Shown here piece by piece: positions 33,847-43,564 of a stretch of DNA of 64,000 nucleotides. The notes under the pieces were generated by a model that was given only the letters and a program-made list of their open reading frames with translations, made no database searches and was not told the DNA's origin. Position 1 is the stretch's first letter; each line of letters opens with the position of its first letter. Both the position numbers and the translations under genes were made by a program. Origin of the DNA: Edaphovirga cremea (GTDB taxonomy: Bacteria; Pseudomonadota; Gammaproteobacteria; Enterobacterales; Enterobacteriaceae); NCBI RefSeq assembly GCF_003332275.1, contig NZ_QOVA01000018.1:16635-80634 (forward strand), written 5' to 3'.

Positions 33847-36003
33847 ATGACGGAACAACAAAGGGTACCCATTACGACCGATGTCTGGATCAGCGCAATG
33901 GTCAGGGCGGCGGCGGCTTTCGGTAAGCCGGTCGATCCACTGTTTTTGCGTCAGCAGATGCGCTGGTTTGAGCAACTGGGCTGGGCGCGCCAACTGGAAA
34001 GAATGAGCGGGCTGGTGGGTCTGCAAGTCAGCATTGTGAAGCGGGATCGGGTGCGCTGGAGGACGCAAGTGCTGCCGGTGATCGTTACACTCGAACAGGG
34101 CAGCATCGCGGTGATCGAAGGGCTGGATGATGAGGGCCAGGCGATCTATTGGCTCAATGACGGTGGTGATCTGACGCGCAAAGCTGATTTGGCTGAACTG
34201 CTCGGGCAGAGCGACGGCAACGTGGTGCTGGTCGGGATTGCTGCCCGTGGGCGCGATAAGCGTATCGACGAATTTGTGCAGCCTTACCGCAAGCACTGGT
34301 TCTGGCATAACTTTCGCGGCGCGGGGCGCAAAATCGCCGAAATCTCGCTGGCATCGGTGGTCGGCAATGTGCTGGCGCTGGCCGGAATTCTGTTCTCGAT
34401 GCAAATTTATGATCGGGTGATCCCGGCGCAATCCTTCCCTACGCTGTGGGTGCTGTTCTTTGGCGTGCTGCTGGCGGCGGCGGTGGAGTACGGTATCCGC
34501 CTGATGCGCACGCAAGTCTCCGATCTGATGGGAAAACGCATCGACCTCAACGTCTCGTCGATGTTCTTTGTGCGGGCGATGAACATCAAAAATGAGGCGC
34601 GGCCAAAGTCGACCGGATCGTTTATTTCGCAATTGCGCGAGATCGATCAGGTGCGTGAACTGCTGACCTCAACCACCGTTGGCGCAGCGGCGGATATGCC
34701 ATTTGTCCTGCTGTTTCTGGTGATCATGGCGTTTATCGGCGGGCCTCTGGTGATCATTCCGCTGCTGGCGATCCCGCTGATTGTTATTCCTGGCCTGCTG
34801 ATCCAGATCCCGATGGCCAGGCTGGCGAAAGAGGGCATGCGCGAAGGGGCGCTGCGCAATGCGGTGCTGGTCGAGGCGATTGAAGGCATTGAGGACATCA
34901 AGGCGTTGCAGGCCGAACCCTATTTCCAGCGCCAGTGGGAGCAAACGCATGAAGTGGGCGCGGCCATCGGCATGAAACAACGGCTGTGGGGCGCGCGGCT
35001 GACGGGCTGGGCGTCCACGGTTCAGCAGCTTACCTATGCCGGAATGCTGGTTTTCGGGACTTATCTGGTACTGAGTGGGGATATCACTACCGGTACGCTG
35101 GTCGCCAGCAGTCTGCTCTCTTCCCGTACCATTGCGCCGTTGATGCAGCTCACGATGGTGTTCTCACGCTGGCAGCACGCCAAGAGCGCAATGAAAGGAT
35201 TGGACGAGTTGCTGAAAAAGCCCCTCGATCGCCCGGATGATGAGGATCTGGCGCACTGTCCGGCGCTATGCGGCCACTATCAATTACATAATTTGCAGTA
35301 CAGCTATGATCCCGAACAGGGGCCGAATGTGATTGGCGTTGGCAAGCTGGAGATCAAGCCCGGTGAACGGGTGGCGATTCTCGGCAAAGTCGGGGCAGGA
35401 AAATCCACGCTATTGAAACTGCTCTCCGGTCAGGCTTCCGCCAGCAAAGGCAAAGTGATTATTGATGGCGTGGATATCAGCCACATTGAACCTGCGGATG
35501 TACGTCGGCAGCTCGGCTATCTGTCGCAGGATTCGCGGCTGTTTTTTGGCAGCCTGCGGCAGAATCTGATGCTGGGAAATCCCCATGCCAACGATCAGGA
35601 GATGCTTCAGGCGCTGCGGATCAGCGGCGCGCTGAGCATGGTTCAGCAGGATGCCGCCAGCCTCGATCGCATTATCAACGAAGGCGGGCGCGGACTGTCC
35701 GGCGGGCAGCGGCAGATGGTCTTGATCAGCCGTATGATTTTGCGCAATCCACAGATTGTGCTGATGGACGAGCCGACCGCGTCGATGGACGAACAATTGG
35801 AAGAGTACGTCATCCGCCAGATGCACGGTTGGCTGACCGGGCGCACGCTGGTTCTGGTGACCCATCGTCCGGCGTTGTTGAAACTCGTCGATCGGATTGT
35901 GGTGATGGACAACGGTCGCGTGCTGGCCGACGGGCCGCGCGACCAGATTTTGGCCAGCGCATTGCCGAAACCCGAAAACACTTCCCGTCAGGGCGCGGCA
36001 TAA
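33847..36003 (+). CDS. Type I secretion ABC transporter, LapB/HlyB-like
   Basis: Inner-membrane ATPase that energises export of the adhesin. The 718-residue protein has an N-terminal C39-peptidase-like domain (about 1-140) without a cysteine protease motif. It therefore probably binds substrate rather than cleaves it. Six membrane segments follow from about residue 170. The nucleotide-binding domain has Walker A GKVGAGKST, Q-loop YLSQDSRLF, signature LSGGQRQ, Walker B IVLMDEPTASMD and the switch histidine in LVTHRP. The ATG at 33847 has an AGGGG ribosome-binding site. It is followed after 11 bp by the membrane fusion protein gene. Confidence 0.93.
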   Translation: MTEQQRVPITTDVWISAMVRAAAAFGKPVDPLFLRQQMRWFEQLGWARQLERMSGLVGLQVSIVKRDRVRWRTQVLPVIVTLEQGSIAVIEGLDDEGQAIYWLNDGGDLTRKADLAELLGQSDGNVVLVGIAARGRDKRIDEFVQPYRKHWFWHNFRGAGRKIAEISLASVVGNVLALAGILFSMQIYDRVIPAQSFPTLWVLFFGVLLAAAVEYGIRLMRTQVSDLMGKRIDLNVSSMFFVRAMNIKNEARPKSTGSFISQLREIDQVRELLTSTTVGAAADMPFVLLFLVIMAFIGGPLVIIPLLAIPLIVIPGLLIQIPMARLAKEGMREGALRNAVLVEAIEGIEDIKALQAEPYFQRQWEQTHEVGAAIGMKQRLWGARLTGWASTVQQLTYAGMLVFGTYLVLSGDITTGTLVASSLLSSRTIAPLMQLTMVFSRWQHAKSAMKGLDELLKKPLDRPDDEDLAHCPALCGHYQLHNLQYSYDPEQGPNVIGVGKLEIKPGERVAILGKVGAGKSTLLKLLSGQASASKGKVIIDGVDISHIEPADVRRQLGYLSQDSRLFFGSLRQNLMLGNPHANDQEMLQALRISGALSMVQQDAASLDRIINEGGRGLSGGQRQMVLISRMILRNPQIVLMDEPTASMDEQLEEYVIRQMHGWLTGRTLVLVTHRPALLKLVDRIVVMDNGRVLADGPRDQILASALPKPENTSRQGAA

Positions 36004-36014
36004 GGAGCAGCGGC

Positions 36015-37184
36015 ATGTCCAATTCACTTTTGCAGGATGACTTTGACCGCCAGCATCGGCGCGTTTCCGGCATCATTTGGTTGTCTCTGGTTGGACTGAT
36101 CGTTTTTTTCATCTGGGCCTATTTTGCCATTCTTGATGAAGTGACGGTGGGCACGGGCAAAGTGACGCCATCCAGTCGTGCCCAGCAGATCGAGACTTTC
36201 GACGGCGGGGTGATTAAAGAGTTACTGGTCCAGGAAGGTTCGATCGTCGACAAAGGGCAAATTCTGGCGCGTCTGGATCCCACCCGCTTCCAGTCTAATT
36301 ACGGAGAAGCGGCGTCGCGCGTGCTGACGCTGAAGGCGTCATCGGAACGCCTGCGCGCGGAGCTGACGGGAGCCGATTTGCAATTCAGCGCAGATGTCAT
36401 GAAAGCGCCTGACGTCGTGGCGCGCGAACGCCAGCTTTATCAGTCGCGGCGGCAGAATCGGGATGAAACGGTAAGCAATTTGCAACAATCGCTGAAACTG
36501 GTGAATCAGGAGCTCTCCATGACTGAACCGTTGGTGGCAAAAGGCGCGGCGGGGCAGGTCGAGGTGATTCGCCTGCGTCGTCAGGCCAGTGATATTCGCG
36601 GCAAAATTGATGAGGCCAAAAACCAGTATGCGGTGCGGGCGCGTGAAGAGCAGGTCAAGAATAATGGCGATCTGGATGCTGAAATGCAGGTGATGGCCGG
36701 TAAAGAGGATCAAGTGACCCGCTCTGAGCTGTTTTCACCGGTTCACGGCATCGTAAAAGATATTCAGGTGACTACGGTGGGCGGCGTCTTGCAGCCCGGT
36801 GGCAAACTGATGGAAATTGTTCCCATCGAAGATCAACTGTTAATTGAAACGCGCATTAATCCACGCGATATCGCTTATATTCGCCCCGGTTTGGCGGCCA
36901 CGGTTAAGATCAGCGCCTACGACTCATCGATTTATGGCAATCTCAACGGTAAAGTGGAGACCGTTTCCCCGGATACCTTGCAGGACGAGGTAAAGCGCGA
37001 TCAATTTTACTACCGCGTCTATGTCCGCACCGACCGTGCGACGCTGACCAATAAAAGTGGCCGTGAATTCCCGATTGTGCCGGGCATGGTGGCGAGCGTG
37101 GAGATCAAGACCGGTCAGAAAAGCGTATTGGATTATATGATTAAGCCGTTGAATAAGGTCAAAGAGTCTTTACGCGAAAGGTAA
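36015..37184 (+). CDS. HlyD-family membrane fusion protein of type I secretion
   Basis: Periplasmic adaptor joining the ABC transporter to the TolC-like channel. The chosen start at 36015 (MSNSLLQDDFDRQHRRVSG) has AAGGAG at 36002-36007 overlapping the previous stop, and gives 389 residues. A longer open frame upstream runs antiparallel to the ABC gene's reading and is rejected. One transmembrane segment (about residues 20-41) precedes a lipoyl-like hairpin (VLVQEGSIVDKGQILARLDP, about residue 70-90), a coiled-coil region and the beta-barrel. The C-terminus VPGMVASVEIKTGQKSVLDY is typical of HlyD/LapC proteins. It is the last gene of the secretion operon. Confidence 0.93.
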   Translation: MSNSLLQDDFDRQHRRVSGIIWLSLVGLIVFFIWAYFAILDEVTVGTGKVTPSSRAQQIETFDGGVIKELLVQEGSIVDKGQILARLDPTRFQSNYGEAASRVLTLKASSERLRAELTGADLQFSADVMKAPDVVARERQLYQSRRQNRDETVSNLQQSLKLVNQELSMTEPLVAKGAAGQVEVIRLRRQASDIRGKIDEAKNQYAVRAREEQVKNNGDLDAEMQVMAGKEDQVTRSELFSPVHGIVKDIQVTTVGGVLQPGGKLMEIVPIEDQLLIETRINPRDIAYIRPGLAATVKISAYDSSIYGNLNGKVETVSPDTLQDEVKRDQFYYRVYVRTDRATLTNKSGREFPIVPGMVASVEIKTGQKSVLDYMIKPLNKVKESLRER

Positions 37185-37254
37185 AGAAGTTAAATCCTTT
37201 TAAAATAGTTTTAAGTTAACGCCTATTTTCGAATAATATTTTTGTCGGATGTTT

Positions 37255-37296
37255 TATATTCTGCTGCATTAAGTAAAATTAATGCAGCAGAATATA
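37255..37296. terminator. Long perfect hairpin between convergent HlyD-like and EamA genes
   Basis: An 18-bp perfect stem (37255-37272 with 37279-37296; core CTGCTGCATTAA/TTAATGCAGCAG) encloses loop GTAAAA. It lies immediately after the EamA stop codon and 70 bp after the HlyD-like stop. Neither side has a good T-run, but its position between convergent genes suggests a bidirectional transcription or RNA 3' end. Confidence 0.65.
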
Positions 37297-38142
37297 TTAG
37301 CCAGATTTGGTCACTAAAACGCCGGTCATAATAACGGCGCTGGCGGCAATGCGCAGTCGGCTGGGTCTCTCTTTTAACATCCACACGGATATCACCATGG
37401 CAAAAAGTACGCTGGTTTCGCGTAGTGCGGCGACGAGGGCGATGGGTGTCGTTTTCATGGCCCAAATCACTACGCCATAGGCCAAAAGTTGCATTGCTCC
37501 GCCCATAATACCTGGCCGCCAACTCTTACGGATTTCACGGAAAATAATCCGCCGGTGACGCAGCCACAGCAGAATGAACATCATCAGGCCATTGAGCATG
37601 AACAGCCAAAGAATATAACTGATGGGATCGGTCGTGGCGCGGCCTCCGGCACCGTCAGAGAGCGTGTAGCAGGCGGTGAAAGTGGCCGTGATCAACGCGC
37701 AGACTATGGCTTTGCCGGGCATTTTATTGCTGCTTCTGCGTCCGTCAAAGGCCATCATGAGCACGCCGCCAATCAAAATTATCGCCCCCAGCAAGGCCAC
37801 CGGCTGCGGAATTTCCGCCAGAATCAGCCACGAAAGCAGCGCACTCAGCAGAGGCGCCACGCCGCGGGAAATAGGATAAATTTGGCTGAAATCAGCTAGT
37901 TCATAAGCCTTGCTTAAGAACAGACAATAACCGGTATGGAAGCCAACGGATAATAACAACCACGGAAGTGCGTTAATGGAAGGCAAATCGACAAAAAATA
38001 TACCCGCCAGCGAAATAACCCCAGAAAAAATAACGATAACTGAGAGCGCAATAAAACGATCGCCGCCAATCTTCACCAATGCATTCCAACTGGCGTGAAG
38101 TATTGCTGCACCCAAAACGGCGAAAAATACCATCGAGTCCAT
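37297..38142 (-). CDS. EamA/DMT-family transporter
   Basis: Drug/metabolite transporter superfamily permease of the inner membrane; substrate unknown. The start at 38142 (MDSMVFFAVLGAAILHASWN) is preceded by AGGGAGAG, a good ribosome-binding site, and gives 281 residues; 21 further upstream codons are in frame. About ten hydrophobic segments form two EamA repeats, the second ending IALVAALRETSVLFAMVISVWMLKERPS, a typical family signature. It converges on the secretion operon and does not appear linked to it. No regulator lies next to it. Confidence 0.8.
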   Translation of the reverse strand: MDSMVFFAVLGAAILHASWNALVKIGGDRFIALSVIVIFSGVISLAGIFFVDLPSINALPWLLLSVGFHTGYCLFLSKAYELADFSQIYPISRGVAPLLSALLSWLILAEIPQPVALLGAIILIGGVLMMAFDGRRSSNKMPGKAIVCALITATFTACYTLSDGAGGRATTDPISYILWLFMLNGLMMFILLWLRHRRIIFREIRKSWRPGIMGGAMQLLAYGVVIWAMKTTPIALVAALRETSVLFAMVISVWMLKERPSRLRIAASAVIMTGVLVTKSG

Positions 38143-38550
38143 GTGCTCTCCCTGTACTGAAGCCAGTTTTCCGTATTGGCTCAGATAATTAAGTACGGAT
38201 GACAATACTATTTAAATTTGATGACAATCACAACATGCTAAAGTTTTATCTGATCCTTGAGTAACCGATGGTACGCCACGAGTGAGGCCGGGGTACTATG
38301 CAGGTCTTGAGCGAACAAGGCAGGCAGCAAAAGTCATGTCTGGCGTTTAACGCTATTGGCAATAGAATTATTCACCAAATAAATATTATTAAATAATTCA
38401 TTATTTATATGGCATGAATAATATTCTGGTCATGAGCTTATTCAGAGTGTAATAATTAAATGGCAGGCGGAAATTTTAATGTTTTATTGGTCGTTTCTTT
38501 TAGCGACTCTCTTCGCCATAGCGTTTTCTAACATTCTGAGGGTATTTTTG
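38143..38550. other. AT-rich intergenic stretch before yaaI
   Basis: No gene is seen in these 408 bp. The stretch 38360-38460 is very AT-rich, with repeated ATTATT/AATAAT words. It probably contains divergent promoters for the EamA gene and the yaaI homologue. I could not fix -35/-10 pairs with confidence. Confidence 0.4.
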
Positions 38551-38952
38551 ATGAAATATTATCGTGGGGCTTTATGCGTGTTGGCCGGGCTGGCAATGAT
38601 CTCCTCGGCATATGCCAACGACCACAAGGCGCTGGGAGTGATCGCCTTTCCGCGCAACGATACCAACGACTTAACGCTCAAACTGCCGGTGTGCCGGGTG
38701 GTGAAGCGCATCCAGCTTGAAGTCGGGCACGGCGATGTGCATATCGATGGCGCAACGGCCTATTTCAAAGTGGGAGGCGGCACCAGCCAGAATCTGAGTG
38801 TCCCGGCAGATATAAAAGAAGGTTCCACCACCGATTGGATCGATATCAATAGTGATAACGATAATCGTCGCTGCGTCAGTAAAATTACGTTCTCCGGACA
38901 TACGGTCAATTCTTCGGATATGGCCAGCGTGAAGATTTGGGGCGATGACTGA
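38551..38952 (+). CDS. yaaI: DUF2541 exported protein, YaaI homologue
   Basis: Small periplasmic protein of unknown function. The start at 38551 ([18 protein letters not shown]) gives 133 residues with a signal peptide cleaved near [10 protein letters not shown] frame beginning at 38479 would add 24 residues and bury the signal peptide. The mature sequence matches E. coli YaaI as recalled over its whole length: [40 protein letters not shown] and [14 protein letters not shown]. Two cysteines (in LPVCR and NRRCVSK) could form a disulfide. In E. coli yaaI lies elsewhere, so its place here belongs to the inserted block. Confidence 0.85.
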   Translation: MKYYRGALCVLAGLAMISSAYANDHKALGVIAFPRNDTNDLTLKLPVCRVVKRIQLEVGHGDVHIDGATAYFKVGGGTSQNLSVPADIKEGSTTDWIDINSDNDNRRCVSKITFSGHTVNSSDMASVKIWGDD

Positions 38953-39101
38953 TATTGAGGTTTGATGGCGTGAGAGCCCATTAATATGGGGTTCCACGCC
39001 GGAAACGCCGAAATTTCCGTGACGTATAATTTTGACGTTCGGCTATCTGTACGTAAGACCAGCGGTTCGTCATGGAGACACGCTATTAGCATGGAGCAGT
39101 T

Positions 39102-39794
39102 ATGTACTACAGCAATGAAGTCATACGTTATTTGCAGTCTAATAAAATCCTCGCACTGAAGCTCGACCACGCATTAACGGGCGTCGGAAAAGCGGTATCC
39201 AATCAGATTGACACAATAGGAGCAGGCGCAAAACGCGCGTTGTTTTACACATCCTGCTTTACTGATGAATATCAGGACGTCTGTCAGCAACAAAAGATCG
39301 AAGATATTCGATTCAAAAATGGCGTTATCCACCTTCTTAAACATGGCAACTTCGTCTATGACATGCTTAAAATCTATTTCGAAGAAATATTTAAATACAA
39401 AACATCCGATCAAATAGATCACATAAAAAAAATTCTCATGGCGGTAAATATCCACATCGCCGCCAGCTATCTAACCAAAGCAGGATTCGTTTTAGCTACC
39501 GCTACATCCGTCGCTGTTGGCATGAATCTTAAACTTGATCTGAGTGTCTTAGCAGGAAATACGGCTGGCATTACGTTAACGGTAGCTGGCCTATATGGTG
39601 TTGTTCAGAAGGCAGCAGATAGCGCCCATCGACTTCATTTTACCTATCCGGTTTATTACGCCGCGTTATACGCACAAAAATTAGAAATGATGTATTTCCT
39701 GATAGAACCATTATTTGAGCGGGCTGGTGCGCTGAAAGCACAGTGGGCATCGCATAGTGATATTGCTGAAATTATCACCAGGATGATTCGATAA
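39102..39794 (+). CDS. Unknown 230-aa protein with central hydrophobic hairpin
   Basis: I do not recognise this family. The ATG at 39102 follows GGAG with good spacing. The N-terminal ~110 residues are soluble and mixed charge (starting MYYSNEVIRYLQSNKILALK). Residues about 113-170 form two hydrophobic stretches (IHIAASYLTKAGFVLATATS and VLAGNTAGITLTVAGLYGVV) separated by a short charged loop. The rest is amphipathic. No signal peptide is seen. Base composition is clearly more AT-rich than the neighbours. A 62-residue membrane protein follows two bases after the stop. The pattern, a mostly soluble protein with an insertable hairpin plus a small membrane partner, fits a pore-forming effector with immunity protein, e.g. 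type VI effectors of the Ssp6 kind; this is inference only. Confidence 0.6.
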   Translation: MYYSNEVIRYLQSNKILALKLDHALTGVGKAVSNQIDTIGAGAKRALFYTSCFTDEYQDVCQQQKIEDIRFKNGVIHLLKHGNFVYDMLKIYFEEIFKYKTSDQIDHIKKILMAVNIHIAASYLTKAGFVLATATSVAVGMNLKLDLSVLAGNTAGITLTVAGLYGVVQKAADSAHRLHFTYPVYYAALYAQKLEMMYFLIEPLFERAGALKAQWASHSDIAEIITRMIR

Positions 39795-39796
39795 CC

Positions 39797-39985
39797 ATGA
39801 TGAATTTTATCAGAAGATTTTTTAAGAGATTGTTCAAGTCATTATTTTCGATGTACGGCCCCGCATTACTAACACTCTTGTTCGCAGTCGTCTTGGTGCA
39901 TTTTTTCCCTGATGGCCCTATATGGCCTGTACCCATATTCCTCGTATTCATGCTGGTTATTTTTGGTCGCTACGTGAAATGGTGA
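39797..39985 (+). CDS. Small two-segment membrane protein, partner of upstream gene
   Basis: A 62-residue product starting MMNFIRRFFKRLFKSLFSMY. It has a basic N-terminus followed by two hydrophobic segments (about 21-37, PALLTLLFAVVLVHFF, and 43-58, PVPIFLVFMLVIFGRY). The start lies two bases after the upstream stop, with AGGATG as ribosome-binding site, indicating translational coupling. A second ATG follows at 39800. Family unknown. Size, topology and coupling are those expected of an immunity protein for a membrane-active toxin, but this is not demonstrated. An inverted repeat TCTGACAAT/ATTGTCAGA at 39989-40020 follows and may end the transcript. Confidence 0.55.
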   Translation: MMNFIRRFFKRLFKSLFSMYGPALLTLLFAVVLVHFFPDGPIWPVPIFLVFMLVIFGRYVKW

Positions 39986-40023
39986 ACTTCTGACAATGAC
40001 AGGTTATATCTATTGTCAGAATC

Positions 40024-40047
40024 AAAAGAGGAGGCAAGGGCCTCCTC
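40024..40047 (-). terminator. Terminator of the aga operon
   Basis: GAGGAGGC (40028-40035), loop AAGG, GCCTCCTC (40040-40047). Read on the minus strand, the stem is followed by TTTTGATTCTG. It lies 36 bp after the gatY-type aldolase stop and between two convergent transcripts. Confidence 0.8.
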
Positions 40048-40082
40048 AGATTTGTTGGGAAGGGGGGAGGGTACTTAAAAAA

Positions 40083-40946
<864 letters not shown>

Positions 40947-41381
40947 TTAAATGCCATCCAGATGGACGTGCCCGGCACGTTGTTTCTGCTGTTCATGCCA
41001 CAGGCTGGTCAGCCCACGGCGTCCACATTCCAGCGCCATATCGCGAAAATCAACCACGGTCATGCCATCCCTTTCCAGCATCATTTCTGCGGCCAACTGC
41101 AAATTGGTGCCGGTGATCACCTCATAATCCGGCTCGTGCTGCGCCAGCAATGCCGACTGCCGGAAAGGGGAACCGCCCAGCAGATCGCTGAGTACCACCA
41201 CGCCTTCACCGCTGTCGCAGGTGGTGCAGGCGTGCTGCAACCGGGTGAACAGCGTTTCAGTAGTCATCCCCTCGGGAAAATCCACGGCGCAGCACTGCGT
41301 TTGCTGGCCGACAACCTGTTCGATAGCCTCAAGCAATCCGCTGGCGAAGCGGCCATGCCCGGTGATTACAATGCCTAACAT
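40947..41381 (-). CDS. agaF: PTS EIIA component, mannose family (AgaF-like)
   Basis: Cytoplasmic phosphocarrier of an N-acetylgalactosamine/galactosamine-type phosphotransferase system. It receives phosphate from HPr and passes it to EIIB. The 144-residue product starts MLGIVITGHGRFASGLLEAI, with the phosphorylatable His9 in ITGHG. LSDLLGGSPFRQSALLA and VITGTNLQLAAEMM are typical EIIA-Man features. It lies between the EIID and aldolase genes with gaps of 8-9 bp. Confidence 0.88.
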   Translation of the reverse strand: MLGIVITGHGRFASGLLEAIEQVVGQQTQCCAVDFPEGMTTETLFTRLQHACTTCDSGEGVVVLSDLLGGSPFRQSALLAQHEPDYEVITGTNLQLAAEMMLERDGMTVVDFRDMALECGRRGLTSLWHEQQKQRAGHVHLDGI

Positions 41382-41389
41382 GCCGCCTC

Positions 41390-42283
41390 CTAGAGCGCTC
41401 CGGTGAATTTACCGACAATACCGATCACCACCGTCAGACCGATCAGCTTGACCGGCGAGAAGCCGCGTTTCATCAGGTAGAACACCAGCAGCGTGAAGCA
41501 CAGCGGCAGCAGATTGGGCATCAGCTTATCGAGCACGTCTTTTTGCAGGGCGATGGTGGCTTTACCGGCGTGCATCACCAGCGGCGTTGAGAAGTGAACA
41601 TAGGATGCGACCAGCGCACCAATGACCGTCATCCCGACTATCGACGCCGCATGGGAAATGTTCCGCGTGTGGGTCTTCAATAGCGCCATGGCGCTGGTGC
41701 CCGCCCGGTAGCCGTAATGCGCCAGCCCGAAACGCAGGCCAAAGTGCACGACGTTAAACAGCAGCAGAAACACGATCGGCCCGAACAGACTGCCTTGCAG
41801 GGCGAGCGACGCGCCGATCCCGGCGCAGATCGGCAGTAAGGTCAGCCAGAACATGGCGTCACCAATCCCACCCAACGGCCCCATCAGGGCGACTTTGATG
41901 GCGCGGATGGTGGAGATCTTCTCTTTGCTGCGCTCCATCGCCAGCACCAGCCCGGAAAGGAAGGTGACATCAAACGGATGGACGTTGATGAATTCCATAT
42001 GCATTTTCATGGAGTTCGACAAGTCCTGCGGATTCTTGTGGATCTTGCGCAAGCCGGGGATCAGCGTGTACAACCAGCCGCCTGCCTGCATACGCTCATA
42101 GTTGAATGACGCCTGCAACAGCAGCGAGCGCCACGCCATGCGGTTGATGTCACCCCGGGTCAGCTCTGCGCCGGGTGCCGCATCCTGATAGTCATCCTGC
42201 TCAACCTGACTGGTTGCCAGCGCCTGCGCCATACGCGCTTCGGCTTTTGCGGACATCACGTCCTGGGTATCGTTAAATGCCAT
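41390..42283 (-). CDS. agaE: PTS EIID component, mannose family (AgaE-like)
   Basis: Membrane subunit of the amino-galactose PTS that forms the sugar channel together with EIIC. The 297-residue protein has EIID features: LTRGDINRMAWRSLLLQASFNYERMQAGG near the N-terminus, FINVHPFDVTFLSGLVLAMER, and GGIGDAMFWLTLLPICAGIG, with a C-terminal hydrophobic hairpin. The start overlaps the EIIC 3' end by 11 bp. E. coli has two EIID genes in this cluster (agaE and agaD); which one this matches is assigned by operon order. Confidence 0.85.
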   Translation of the reverse strand: MAFNDTQDVMSAKAEARMAQALATSQVEQDDYQDAAPGAELTRGDINRMAWRSLLLQASFNYERMQAGGWLYTLIPGLRKIHKNPQDLSNSMKMHMEFINVHPFDVTFLSGLVLAMERSKEKISTIRAIKVALMGPLGGIGDAMFWLTLLPICAGIGASLALQGSLFGPIVFLLLFNVVHFGLRFGLAHYGYRAGTSAMALLKTHTRNISHAASIVGMTVIGALVASYVHFSTPLVMHAGKATIALQKDVLDKLMPNLLPLCFTLLVFYLMKRGFSPVKLIGLTVVIGIVGKFTGAL

Positions 42284-43058
42284 CTTCCATCTCCTGGGCC
42301 TTGCTGGCCGGTGCGGGGCGAACGCTGTCCTGTTCGGTGCGGGAACGGTTGAAAAAGTCGATCAACGCGATAGCAAACGCACCGAGTGCGACGGCAATGA
42401 TCGGCATATTGAGAAACGTGACGGAAATAAAACCGAGGATGAAATAGGCCACATAGGTTTTTTTCATCATGATTTTCATCAGCAGCGAGAAGCCAATGGC
42501 CGGCATCATGCCGCCCGCAACGGCCAGCCCGTCCAACAGCCACTGCGGCGCTTTTTGCACCATGGCGCTGGCTGCGTCGGCACCGAAATAGACCGGCAGG
42601 AAAGCCACGATAAAGTAGAAGCAGAATAGAATAGTGATGCCGAGATAATTCACCCGCTCAATACCGCGCCAGTTCAGCTCTTGCACCATCCGATCGCAGC
42701 GGTGCATCATCGGTGAAAAGGCGGTAAACAGCAGCGTGATACAACCCTGTACGGCAATCGAAAAGGGCACGGCCACGCCAATGGCCACCTTGGGATCGGC
42801 ATGGGTCAGGATGGCAAAAGCGGTACCAATCACGCCGCCGATAACCACGTTGGGCGGCTGTGCGCCTGCGAGCGGTACCATGCCCATCCAGACCAGTTCC
42901 AGCGTGCCGCCGACCAGTAAACCGGTCTGGAGATCGCCGAGAATCAGCCCTACCAGGGGGCCAATCACGATAGGCCGGTGGATGTGCGTCAGCCCATTGA
43001 ACAGGTCAACACCGGCAATGCCTGCCAGCAGACCAATCAGCAATGCGTCTGTAAACAT
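42273..43058 (-). CDS. agaW: PTS EIIC component, mannose/sorbose family (AgaW-like)
   Basis: Integral membrane permease subunit of the amino-galactose PTS. The 261-residue protein has about six to seven hydrophobic segments and EIIC-Sor features such as GPLVGLILGDLQTGLLVGG, LELVWMGMVPLAGAQPPN and GTAFAILT. The C-terminal ~20 residues are polar. Overlap with the EIID gene and an 11-bp gap to the EIIB gene indicate one operon. The W assignment rather than C is by position next to AgaV. Confidence 0.85.
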   Translation of the reverse strand: MFTDALLIGLLAGIAGVDLFNGLTHIHRPIVIGPLVGLILGDLQTGLLVGGTLELVWMGMVPLAGAQPPNVVIGGVIGTAFAILTHADPKVAIGVAVPFSIAVQGCITLLFTAFSPMMHRCDRMVQELNWRGIERVNYLGITILFCFYFIVAFLPVYFGADAASAMVQKAPQWLLDGLAVAGGMMPAIGFSLLMKIMMKKTYVAYFILGFISVTFLNMPIIAVALGAFAIALIDFFNRSRTEQDSVRPAPASKAQEMEDGI

Positions 43059-43069
43059 GATGACCTCCG

Positions 43070-43552
43070 TTATGCCAGCAACCGGCTGATGGATTCAGCG
43101 GATTCATCGGGTACCCGGCGGACTTCGCAGGGGATGCCGAGCTGAATCAGCTCGCGGAATGTACTTTCGTCCTGCTCGTCCACCGACACCGTTTTATGGA
43201 TCTGACGTTTGCCCTCGCTGAAATGCATGTTTCCGACATTGATGAAGTTGATTGGGACTCCACCTTTTATCAGCGTCAGTACGTCCTGCGGCGTCTTGCA
43301 GACGATAAAGATCTTCTGTCTGTCGGCGGCCTTATGAATGACATCAATGGTTTTCTGCAAGGTGAAATAGCGGGTCTGGACGCCGTCAGCGACGACCATA
43401 TCCATCAGGTTCTGCTGCACGGGGTCGCTGGCGGCCTCGTCATTGGCGACCAGCACCAGATTGGCGCCGAGCGTGTTGGTCCAGGTCACGCCAACCTGGC
43501 CGTGGACCAACCGGTTATCAATCCGGGTCATTAAAATATTGGGTGTCGACAT
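43070..43552 (-). CDS. agaV: PTS EIIB component, mannose/sorbose family (AgaV-like)
   Basis: Cytoplasmic phosphotransferase subunit passing phosphate to the incoming sugar. The 160-residue protein starts MSTPNILMTRIDNRLVHGQV, with the phospho-histidine in RLVHGQV (His17). NLVLVANDEAASDPVQQNLM, DRQKIFIVCKTPQDVLTLI and INVGNMHFSEGK match AgaV of E. coli as recalled. It lies between agaS and the EIIC gene. Confidence 0.9.
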   Translation of the reverse strand: MSTPNILMTRIDNRLVHGQVGVTWTNTLGANLVLVANDEAASDPVQQNLMDMVVADGVQTRYFTLQKTIDVIHKAADRQKIFIVCKTPQDVLTLIKGGVPINFINVGNMHFSEGKRQIHKTVSVDEQDESTFRELIQLGIPCEVRRVPDESAESISRLLA

Positions 43553-43564
43553 GCTTCACTCCTG

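Noticed and set aside
35829..36014. 62-codon upstream extension of the HlyD-like protein
   Set aside because: It overlaps the ABC transporter coding sequence in another frame and lacks a ribosome-binding site, while 36015 has AAGGAG and a typical N-terminus.
14478..37184. LapD/LapG-type proteolytic release control of the adhesin
   Set aside because: No lapD or lapG gene lies in the cluster and I could not identify a convincing cleavage motif near the N-terminus.
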